This document shows, one piece after another, positions 1 through 4,862 of a stretch of DNA of 6,354 nucleotides. Numbering within the stretch: position 1 is the first letter of the stretch; each line of letters starts with the position of its first letter. The position numbers and the translations under genes were made by a program. Below the pieces are notes generated by a model. The model was not told the origin of the DNA and made no database searches. It saw nothing but the letters and a program-made list of their open reading frames with translations. This DNA is from DASTHS01 sp035718085 (lineage in GTDB: Bacteria > Actinomycetota > Acidimicrobiia > Acidimicrobiales > Palsa-688). Location: contig DASTHS010000195.1 in NCBI GenBank assembly GCA_035718085.1, positions 1 to 6,354 on the forward strand. The letters are read 5' to 3'.

Positions 1-17
1 CCGTCGGTCGCGGTGCC

Positions 18-23
18 TAGGGT
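18..23 (+). promoter_or_regulatory. Putative -10 box (TAGGGT) of the histidine phosphatase gene
   Basis: The hexamer TAGGGT fits the actinobacterial TANNNT -10 pattern and ends 6 nt before the GTG at 30. A -10 box normally lies about 6-7 nt before the transcription start, so the transcript would begin at or next to the start codon, giving a leaderless mRNA. No GGAGG-like ribosome binding site is seen. The same geometry recurs at three other genes in this window. The TAG at 18-20 could also be the stop codon of a gene lying left of the window; the two readings do not exclude each other. Confidence 0.5.
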
Positions 24-29
24 CGGGCG

Positions 30-674
30 GTGCGCCGGTTGCTGCTCGTCCGCCACGCCCAGTCGGAGTGGAACGCCAGCGGCCGCTGGCAGGGAACCGC
101 TGATCCCGGCCTGTCGCCCGACGGGCGCGACCAGGCCCGCCGGGCCGGGCAGACGCTCGCCGCCGCCCTGGCGGCAGGGGTGCTGCCCACGCCGGTCGCG
201 GGCCTCCGGGCGTCCGACCTCCGCCGGGCGGTGGCCACGGCCGAGGCGCTCGGCGCCGCGGTCGGCTGGCAGCGCCCGACGGTCGTCGATCCGCGCCTGC
301 GCGAGCACGACGTCGGAGAGTGGAGCGGGCTCACCAGAGCACAGATCGACGCCCGCTGGCCGGGGGCGGTCGACGCCTGGTCGGGCGACCTGTCGGCGGT
401 GTCGCCCGGCGGCGAGCGGCGCAGCGACTTCGAGGCGCGCGCCCACGCCGCCCTCGCCGCCATCGCCGCCGGCGCGCCCGCCGGGCTCGAGGTGGTCGTC
501 ACCCACGGCGGCGTGCTGCGGGCCATGGCCAGGTGGCTCGGCGTGCCCGACCGGCCGCTGGCCAACCTGGAGGGCTACCTCCTCGACGCCGACGGGCCCC
601 GCCACGTCCGCGACGTCCTGCTGCTGCCCCGCCGGCCCCCGCTGGCCCGGGACGCAGCCGCGGAGATCCCCTGA
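30..674 (+). CDS. Histidine phosphatase family protein (phosphoglycerate mutase-like)
   Basis: This 214-residue protein belongs to the histidine phosphatase (phosphoglycerate mutase-like) superfamily, whose members transfer or remove phosphate through a phospho-histidine intermediate. The signature is complete. The N-terminal LVRHAQSEWN (residues 6-15) holds R8 and the nucleophile H9. LRASDLRRAVATAE (59-72) supplies the second phosphate-binding arginine, R60. E92 in LREHDVGEWSG is the likely acid, and H159 in VVVTHGG is the second catalytic histidine. There is no signal peptide or membrane segment, so it should be cytoplasmic. The length is normal for single-domain members of the GpmB/CobC-like group. 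The GTG at 30 is chosen because the conserved strand LLLVRHA begins three residues later and a -10 box sits just upstream. The substrate cannot be told from sequence: a sugar phosphate, an alpha-ribazole phosphate or another small phosphoester are all possible. The next gene starts 21 nt downstream from its own apparent promoter. Confidence 0.9.
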   Translation: MRRLLLVRHAQSEWNASGRWQGTADPGLSPDGRDQARRAGQTLAAALAAGVLPTPVAGLRASDLRRAVATAEALGAAVGWQRPTVVDPRLREHDVGEWSGLTRAQIDARWPGAVDAWSGDLSAVSPGGERRSDFEARAHAALAAIAAGAPAGLEVVVTHGGVLRAMARWLGVPDRPLANLEGYLLDADGPRHVRDVLLLPRRPPLARDAAAEIP

Positions 675-683
675 GCGCGGCAC

Positions 684-689
684 TAGCGT
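684..689 (+). promoter_or_regulatory. Putative -10 box (TAGCGT) of the YgjP-like metallopeptidase gene
   Basis: TAGCGT ends 6 nt before the GTG at 696, the same spacing as the box before the first gene. It lies in the 21-nt gap after the phosphatase stop codon. No Shine-Dalgarno sequence precedes the start, so a leaderless transcript is inferred. There is no recognisable -35 hexamer, which is common in high-GC actinobacteria. Confidence 0.55.
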
Positions 690-695
690 TGGGAC

Positions 696-1208
696 GTGAG
701 GGTCGAGGTGGTGCGCAGCCCCCGCCGCCGCAAGACGGTGCAGGCGCGTGAGGTCGACGGCGTGCTGCGGGTGTCGATCCCCGCGACCATGACCTCGGCC
801 GACGAGGCCCGCTGGGTTGCCGAGATGGTCAAGCGCATGGAGCGGCGGGCCGCGACCTCCCAGGTCGACCTGGCCAGGCGCGCCGACGGCCTCGCCGCCC
901 GCTACGGCCTCCCCCGTCCCGACAGCATCCGGTGGGCCGACAACCAGGGGTGGCGCTGGGGCAGCTGCACGCCGAGCGACCGCTCGGTGCGCATCTCGAC
1001 CCGCCTCGCCGGGGAGCCCGGGTGGGTGCTCGACTACGTGATCGTGCACGAGCTCGCCCACCTCGAGGTGCCCCGCCACGGCCCCGACTTCTGGGCCGTG
1101 GTGGGCCGCTACCCCCTGGCCGAGCGGGCCCGCGGCTTCCTCATGGCCCGCAGCCTGCGCGCCCCCGCCGACGTCGACGAGGCACCGGCCCCGCAGCGGG
1201 GCGCCTGA
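696..1208 (+). CDS. YgjP-like (DUF45) zinc metallopeptidase domain protein
   Basis: This 170-residue protein resembles the YgjP/DUF45 family of small metallopeptidase-like proteins related to the M48 and SprT folds. The zinc site is intact: HELAH (118-122, ligands H118 and H122, catalytic E119) and the third histidine H128 in VPRHGPDFW. The family hallmark WGSC (88-91) followed by a basic, beta-strand-rich stretch (SVRISTRL) lies about 27 residues before the zinc motif. The N-terminus has the typical basic patch (RSPRRRKTVQAR, 7-18) and SIPA strand. No signal peptide or membrane helix is visible, so a cytoplasmic location is expected. The physiological substrate of this family is not established; in some genomes members sit near type I restriction genes, but nothing of that kind is present here. 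The GTG start at 696 is supported by the adjacent -10 box and by family-like N-terminal sequence. The stop codon directly abuts the start of the carboxyltransferase gene in the same frame, which suggests translational coupling. Confidence 0.88.
   Translation: MRVEVVRSPRRRKTVQAREVDGVLRVSIPATMTSADEARWVAEMVKRMERRAATSQVDLARRADGLAARYGLPRPDSIRWADNQGWRWGSCTPSDRSVRISTRLAGEPGWVLDYVIVHELAHLEVPRHGPDFWAVVGRYPLAERARGFLMARSLRAPADVDEAPAPQRGA
1188..1202 (+). repeat. GC palindrome just before the metallopeptidase/carboxyltransferase junction
   Basis: GCCCCGC-A-GCGGGGC is a perfect 7-bp inverted repeat with a single central base, so the real hairpin would have about 5 bp and a 5-nt loop. It lies in the last codons of the metallopeptidase gene, and its right arm (GCGGGG) is the only purine-rich stretch in the usual ribosome-binding position before the GTG at 1209. 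In mRNA the hairpin could hide that weak site until ribosomes finish the upstream gene. It may also be chance in GC-rich sequence. Confidence 0.35.
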
Positions 1209-2573
1209 GTGGCCCCGACCGGCGTCAGCCCGTGGGTGGCGCTGCGCCACGGCGTCCCCGGCAGCACCGTCGCCGCCGTCGAGGCGTTGCCGTCGGGCCG
1301 GCGGGCAGTGGTCGTGCGCACCGACCCCGCCCACCGGATGGGCGCGCTCGGGCCCGCCGACAGCGCCACGGTGGCCGCCGCCGCCCGCTTCGCCCTGGCC
1401 CAGCGGGTGCCGCTGGTGGTCGTGCTGGCCTCGGCCGGCGCCGACATCGACGAGGGCGTCGCCTCACTGCATGCATGGGGCGAGGCGGCCGCCGCCGTGG
1501 CTCGCTGCTCGGGCATCGTGCCGATCGTCGTGGTGGTCACCGGGCTGGCGCTTTCGGGGCCGGCCCTCGTGCTCGGCATGGCCGACGTGGTCGTGATGAC
1601 CGACGCGGCCACGGCCTACGTGTCGGGCCCGGCCGCAGTGGCGTCGCTCACCGGCATGCAGGTGAGCCCTGAAGCGCTCGGCGGTGCCGGCGTGCACGCC
1701 CGCACCACCGGCGTGGCTGCGCTGACCGCACGCGACCTGCCCGCCGCCCTCGACCGGGTGGCCGACGTGCTCGACTACCTGCCCGACCACGCCGACGACC
1801 TGGCGGCGACCTGGGTCACCGCCGAGCCCGACGACCGACCGGCCCCCGACCTGCGCGACCTGCTGCCGGCCGCGAGCACCGGTAGCTACGACGTGCGCCG
1901 GGTGGTGACCGCCATCGCCGACGACGGTGATCACCTCGAGCTGCGGTCCGGCTGGGCGCCGCAGCTGGTGACCACCCTCACCCGCATCGCCGGGCGGGTG
2001 GTCGGCGTGGTCGCCAACCAACCGCAGTCGATGGCCGGCACGCTCGACATCGCCGCGTCACAGAAGGGGGCCCGCTTCGTCGGGTTCTGCGACGCGTTCA
2101 ACATCCCGCTGCTCACCATGGTCGACACCCCCGGCTTCATGCCTGGCAAGGACCTCGAGTGGCGGGGCATGATCCGCCACGGCGCCCAGCTGGTCGCCGC
2201 CTACGCCGAGGCGACGGTGCCCCGCATCTGCCTGGTGCTGCGCAAGGCGTTCGGCGGGGCGTACATCGTGATGGACTCCAAGGGCATGGGCAACGACCTC
2301 TGCCTGGCGTGGCCGTCGGCGCAGATCGCGGTGATGGGCGCGTCGGGGGCCGTGCAGATCCTCCACCGGCGGGAGGGCCCCGACCGCCAGGCGGAGCTGG
2401 CGGCCCGCTACGAGGCCGAGCTCCTCAACCCCTACGTCGCCGCCGAGCGCGGCTTCGTCGACCAGGTGATCGACCCGGCCGACACCCGCCTGGCCGTCAC
2501 CGCCGCCCTCCGGGTGCTCGAGACCAAGCTCGAGCGCACCCCGGGCCGCAAGCACGCCCTCGGGCCCCTCTGA
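1209..2573 (+). CDS. Acyl-CoA carboxylase carboxyltransferase (beta) subunit-like protein
   Basis: This 454-residue protein is a biotin-dependent carboxyltransferase of the PccB/AccD type, which moves CO2 from carboxybiotin to an acyl-CoA. The C-terminal half is canonical: GVVANQPQ (266-273), DTPGFMPGKDLEWRGMIRHG (306-325), RKAFGGAYIVMDSKGMG (345-361, carrying the second oxyanion site) and LAWPSAQIAVMGASGAV (366-382). The N-terminal half is shorter and less typical. About 50-70 residues usually found at the front are missing, GGARIQEG-like sequence is replaced by SAGADIDEG (75-83), and the GPCAGGA-like loop by GLALSGPALVLG (112-123). The residue after GGAY is isoleucine (I353), where propionyl-specific enzymes have aspartate; in Streptomyces this position affects acyl-CoA choice, so acetyl-CoA or mixed specificity is possible. 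The GTG start immediately follows the upstream TGA, in frame. No biotinylated partner subunit is encoded nearby. It could also be a diverged carboxyltransferase with a different acyl substrate. Confidence 0.85.
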   Translation: MAPTGVSPWVALRHGVPGSTVAAVEALPSGRRAVVVRTDPAHRMGALGPADSATVAAAARFALAQRVPLVVVLASAGADIDEGVASLHAWGEAAAAVARCSGIVPIVVVVTGLALSGPALVLGMADVVVMTDAATAYVSGPAAVASLTGMQVSPEALGGAGVHARTTGVAALTARDLPAALDRVADVLDYLPDHADDLAATWVTAEPDDRPAPDLRDLLPAASTGSYDVRRVVTAIADDGDHLELRSGWAPQLVTTLTRIAGRVVGVVANQPQSMAGTLDIAASQKGARFVGFCDAFNIPLLTMVDTPGFMPGKDLEWRGMIRHGAQLVAAYAEATVPRICLVLRKAFGGAYIVMDSKGMGNDLCLAWPSAQIAVMGASGAVQILHRREGPDRQAELAARYEAELLNPYVAAERGFVDQVIDPADTRLAVTAALRVLETKLERTPGRKHALGPL

Positions 2574-2614
2574 CCCTCGCCGACGGGGGCTGGGCGCTCA
2601 GGCGGGGGCGAGGG
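2574..2614. terminator. Possible bidirectional terminator stem between convergent genes
   Basis: CCCTCGCC (2574-2581), starting right after the carboxyltransferase stop codon, is complementary to GGCGAGGG (2607-2614), which lies in the last codons of the opposing zinc-finger gene. The 25-nt loop is long and no T-tract follows on either strand, so this would be a tailless stem-loop at best. Its position between two convergent genes is the main support. Confidence 0.3.
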
Positions 2615-2831
2615 GCAGCGGCGCCGCCGGGCGGTGGGTGCCACAGGTGTCGATCAGCGGGTCGGCGGCCAGGTCGGCGTCGGCGATCGGGCCGCCGCAG
2701 CGCTCGCAGCGCCCGTAGGTGCCGCCGTCGATGCGGGCCAGCAGGGCGTCGACCCGGTCGAGGGTGGCGGCGGCGACCTCGAGCACCCGGAGGTCGGCGC
2801 CGGGGCTCACGGTGCTCCCGGGCTCCTGCAC
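2598..2831 (-). CDS. Short DksA/TraR-type C4-like zinc-finger protein
   Basis: This 77-residue protein matches the C-terminal part of the DksA/TraR family, which binds in or near the secondary channel of RNA polymerase and alters promoter open-complex stability. Residues 15-35 form one predicted helix leading into the hallmark GGTYGRCERCGGPI (36-49). The metal ligands are C42, C45, C63 and H66, spaced C-x2-C-x17-C-x2-H. Classic members have the same spacing but end in cysteine. The long coiled coil and acidic tip residues of full DksA are absent, so it is closer in size to TraR or YbiI. The GTG at 2831 is chosen because a TAGCGT box lies 7 nt upstream on this strand and there is no Shine-Dalgarno sequence; the open frame runs much further upstream but overlaps the M3 peptidase gene. 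It is divergent from that peptidase and convergent with the carboxyltransferase. Whether it really acts on RNA polymerase is inference. Confidence 0.8.
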   Translation of the reverse strand: MQEPGSTVSPGADLRVLEVAAATLDRVDALLARIDGGTYGRCERCGGPIADADLAADPLIDTCGTHRPAAPLPLAPA

Positions 2832-2838
2832 GCCGCCG

Positions 2839-2844
2839 ACGCTA
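2839..2844 (-). promoter_or_regulatory. Putative -10 box (TAGCGT) of the DksA-like gene
   Basis: On the - strand TAGCGT is followed by 7 nt and then the GTG at 2831. It is identical to the box before the metallopeptidase gene at 684-689, with one base more spacing. This decides the start of the zinc-finger gene and implies a leaderless transcript. No -35 hexamer is evident; a CCGGCCGG element lies 10 bp further upstream at 2855-2862. Confidence 0.55.
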
Positions 2845-2854
2845 CCGCGACCAC

Positions 2855-2898
2855 CCGGCCGGCCCGGCGGCCCCGGCCGGAAGGTCCCCGCCGGCCGG
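2855..2898. repeat. Three CCGGCCGG palindromes at 18-bp intervals in a divergent promoter region
   Basis: The 8-bp palindrome CCGGCCGG occurs at 2855-2862, 2873-2880 and 2891-2898, each start exactly 18 bp from the last. The 10 bp between copies are not conserved. The array fills the space between the -10 boxes of the divergent DksA-like gene (2839-2844) and M3 peptidase gene (2918-2923); the third copy falls in the -35 zone of the peptidase. Elsewhere in the window I found only one copy, inside the esterase gene near 5657. A regulator-binding array is possible, as is chance in GC-rich non-coding DNA. Confidence 0.45.
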
Positions 2899-2917
2899 TC
2901 CTGCCCGGCGCCTTCCC

Positions 2918-2923
2918 TAACCT
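2918..2923 (+). promoter_or_regulatory. Putative -10 box (TAACCT) of the M3 peptidase gene
   Basis: TAACCT fits TANNNT and ends 7 nt before the ATG at 2931. It supports that ATG rather than the upstream in-frame codons and implies a leaderless mRNA. No GGAGG-like site lies before the ATG, and the -35 zone holds only GC-rich sequence. Confidence 0.6.
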
Positions 2924-2930
2924 CGCCGGC

Positions 2931-4730
2931 ATGACCGACGTGCTGCCCGGGTGGGACCTCGACAGCCTCTTCCCTGGTGTGGGGTCGCGCCAGGTCGCCG
3001 CCGCCCGGGAGGGGGTGGTCGCCGACCTCCGGCGCCTCGGCGCCCTCTTCGACCGCCACGACGTGCGGGGAGGGGCTGCCCGCCCGGTCACCGACGCCGA
3101 CCGGGCGGCGCTGCGCGAGGTCGTCGACGCGGTCAACGGCCTCCTGGAGCAGTTGCAGCCGCTCGAGGCGTACCTCCACGGGCTGGTGACCACCGACGCC
3201 CGCGACGACGCCGCGGCGGCCGCCGTCGCCGGGCTGCAGGCCGACCTGGTCGCCTTCGACACCCTCAAGGTGCGCCTCGACGCCTGGATCGGCCGGCTCG
3301 GCGCCGACGCCCTCGTCGCCGCGGTCGGTGACGACTACGGCCACCTGCTGCGCCGCTGGGAGGCGGGCGCCCGCCACCAGATGTCCGAGGCGGAAGAGGG
3401 GCTGCTGGCCGACCTGCGCCTGTCGGGCGCCGTCGCCTGGCAGCGGCTGGCGGGTGACCTGTCGTCGACCCTCACCGGCACCCTCGACGGCGACGCGGTG
3501 CCGGTGACGGTGCTGCGGGGCCGGGCCACCGACCCCGACCGGGCGGCGCGCGAGGCCGCCTACTGGGCCGAGCTCGCCGCGTGGGAGACCGTCGCCGTGC
3601 CGATGGCGGCGTGCCTCAACGGCATCAAGGGCGACGGCGTGACGGTCAACCGGCGCCGGGGGTGGGCCGACGACCTCGAGCCGGCGCTGTTCTCCAACGG
3701 CGTCGACCGGTCGGTGCTCGACGCCATGCAGGCGGCGGCGGTGGCCTCGTTCCCCGACTTCCGGCGGTTCCTGCGAGCGAAGGCCCGCCTGGTGACCGGC
3801 GTCGAGGGCGGCCTCGCCTGGTTCGACCTGTTCGCCCCGGTGCCGGGCGAGGCGAGCGTCGACTGGACGGAGGCCACCGCGGCAGTGGAGGCGGCGTTCG
3901 GCACCTACTCGCCCCGGCTGGGCGCGCACGCCCGCCGGGCGTTCGACGCCCGCTGGGTCGACGCCGGCCCACGCGACGGCAAGCGGGGCGGCGCCTTCTG
4001 CATGCCCGTCGGCGGCGGCGCCAGCCGGGTGCTGATGAACTTCGACGGGTCGTGGGACGCCGTGCAGACCCTCGCCCACGAGCTCGGGCACGCCTACCAC
4101 AACGTGAACCTGGCAGCCCGCAGCCCCCTGCAGCGTGACACGCCGATGGCGCTGGCCGAGACGGCGAGCATCTTCTGCGAGACGGTCATGGTCGACGCCG
4201 GGCTTCGCAGCGCCGACGAGGCCGGCCGCCTGGCGCTCCTCAACGTCGACCTGCAGGGTGCCGCCCAGGTGGTGGTCGACATCCACTCGAGGTTCCTCTT
4301 CGAGTCGGCGCTGTTCCGGCGGCGGGCCGCCGGCCCGCTGTCGGTCGCCGAGCTCAACGCGACGATGACCGAGGCGCAGGCGGCGACCTACGGCGACGGG
4401 GTCGACGCCGCCACCTACCACCCCTACATGTGGGCGGTGAAGCCGCACTACTACTCGGCCGAGGAGAGCTTCTACAACTGGCCCTACACCTTCGGGTTGC
4501 TCTTCGGCCTGGGTCTCTTCGCCCGCTACCAGGCCGACCCCGACGGGTTCCGGGCCGGCTACGACGACCTGCTCTCTTCGACCGGGACCGGCACGGCGGT
4601 CGACCTCGCCGCCCGCTTCGGCATCGACCTGGCGTCAGAGACGTTCTGGTCGGCGAGCCTCGACGTCGTCCGCGGCCGCATCGACGAGTTCGTCGCCCTC
4701 GTCGACCACCAGCGGCCAGCCGCCGCCTGA
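2931..4730 (+). CDS. M3 family oligoendopeptidase (PepF/M3-type)
   Basis: This 599-residue zinc metallopeptidase of family M3 (thimet oligopeptidase/PepF clan) would cut short peptides in the cytoplasm. The start WDLDSLFPG (8-16) is typical of the pepF/M3 group and confirms the ATG at 2931; no signal peptide is present. The helical N-terminal lid covers about 20-200. The catalytic core carries LAHELGHAYHN (381-391) with zinc ligands H383 and H387 and catalytic E384, then MALAETASIFCE (406-417), in which E410 is the expected third ligand. Near the C-terminus, YHPYMWAVKPHYYS (496-509) and FYNWPYTFGLLFGLG (514-528) supply the substrate-binding tyrosine/histidine region. The length matches the family and every key residue is present, so the enzyme should be active. 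In-frame codons back to 2634 are open but cover the divergent zinc-finger gene and its promoter, so they are excluded. The gene has its own -10 box, and no clear terminator separates it from the tRNA 38 nt downstream. Confidence 0.93.
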   Translation: MTDVLPGWDLDSLFPGVGSRQVAAAREGVVADLRRLGALFDRHDVRGGAARPVTDADRAALREVVDAVNGLLEQLQPLEAYLHGLVTTDARDDAAAAAVAGLQADLVAFDTLKVRLDAWIGRLGADALVAAVGDDYGHLLRRWEAGARHQMSEAEEGLLADLRLSGAVAWQRLAGDLSSTLTGTLDGDAVPVTVLRGRATDPDRAAREAAYWAELAAWETVAVPMAACLNGIKGDGVTVNRRRGWADDLEPALFSNGVDRSVLDAMQAAAVASFPDFRRFLRAKARLVTGVEGGLAWFDLFAPVPGEASVDWTEATAAVEAAFGTYSPRLGAHARRAFDARWVDAGPRDGKRGGAFCMPVGGGASRVLMNFDGSWDAVQTLAHELGHAYHNVNLAARSPLQRDTPMALAETASIFCETVMVDAGLRSADEAGRLALLNVDLQGAAQVVVDIHSRFLFESALFRRRAAGPLSVAELNATMTEAQAATYGDGVDAATYHPYMWAVKPHYYSAEESFYNWPYTFGLLFGLGLFARYQADPDGFRAGYDDLLSSTGTGTAVDLAARFGIDLASETFWSASLDVVRGRIDEFVALVDHQRPAAA

Positions 4731-4757
4731 CGAGCCCCGGCCCACGGCTGGTAGAAA
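4727..4757 (+). promoter_or_regulatory. Possible promoter of the tRNA-Lys gene
   Basis: TAGAAA (4752-4757) resembles a -10 box, though it lacks the final T, and lies 11 nt before the mature tRNA end, giving a 5' leader of about 4-5 nt. CTGACG (4727-4732), overlapping the peptidase stop codon, is a partial -35 match with a long 19-bp spacer. The match is weak, and readthrough from the peptidase gene is an alternative. Confidence 0.35.
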
Positions 4758-4768
4758 CGACGGCTGCC

Positions 4769-4841
4769 GGGCCGCTAACTCAATTGGCAGAGTAGGCGCC
4801 TTTTAAGCGCAGAGTTCCGGGTTCGAGCCCCGGGCGGCCCA
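4769..4841 (+). tRNA. tRNA-Lys (anticodon TTT)
   Basis: The 73-nt sequence folds into a full cloverleaf. The acceptor stem GGGCCGC/GCGGCCC has 7 perfect pairs (4769-4775 with 4834-4840). The D stem ACTC/GAGT (4778-4781 with 4790-4793) has an A-T pair at 10-25 and GG in the loop. The anticodon loop CTTTTAA (4800-4806) places TTT at 4802-4804. The T arm is CCGGG-TTCGAGC-CCCGG (4817-4833). The discriminator base is A at 4841, as expected for lysine, and CCA is not encoded (ACT follows). The first anticodon-stem position is a G-A mismatch (4795 with 4811), leaving four pairs. The TTT anticodon reads AAA and, by wobble, AAG; lysine AAA codons are rare in this GC-rich DNA. The gene follows the M3 peptidase and ends 4 nt before a convergent gene. 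Confidence 0.95.
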
Positions 4842-4843
4842 CT

Positions 4844-4862
4844 GGTCAGCGGCGCGCCGACC
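4844..4862. terminator. Possible tailless stem-loop after tRNA-Lys and at the end of the esterase gene
   Basis: GGTC-A-GCG at the left and CGC-C-GACC at the right can pair with one A-C mismatch and a 3-nt loop. The stem starts 2 nt after the tRNA discriminator base and includes the esterase stop codon (4846-4848) on the other strand. No T-run follows in either direction, so a terminator role is only suggested by position; it may instead be chance in GC-rich DNA. Confidence 0.25.

Noticed and set aside
1..20. Possible tail of an upstream gene ending at TAG 18-20
   Set aside because: Only five codons are visible in that frame, too little to support a gene; the same bases serve as part of a -10 box.
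13..699. Alternative + strand frames over the phosphatase gene
   Set aside because: They give Arg/Pro/Ala/Ser-rich products with no motif, the usual off-frame result in GC-rich coding DNA; the true frame holds the complete histidine phosphatase signature.
2634..2930. N-terminal extension of the M3 peptidase to an upstream in-frame start
   Set aside because: The extra 99 residues overlap the divergent zinc-finger gene and its promoter, have no family similarity, and the conserved WDLDSLFPG start plus the -10 box place the start at 2931.
2832..4448. The long - strand open frame running opposite the M3 peptidase and continuing into the zinc-finger gene
   Set aside because: Its upstream part is Arg/Gly/His/Val-rich with no recognisable domain and is antisense to a fully conserved peptidase. 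Only the last 77 residues look like a real protein, and a -10 box marks their start.
4769..4841. tRNA-Lys as an integration site for a mobile element
   Set aside because: tRNA genes are frequent attachment sites, but there is no integrase, no repeated tRNA 3' end and no change in base composition in the window.
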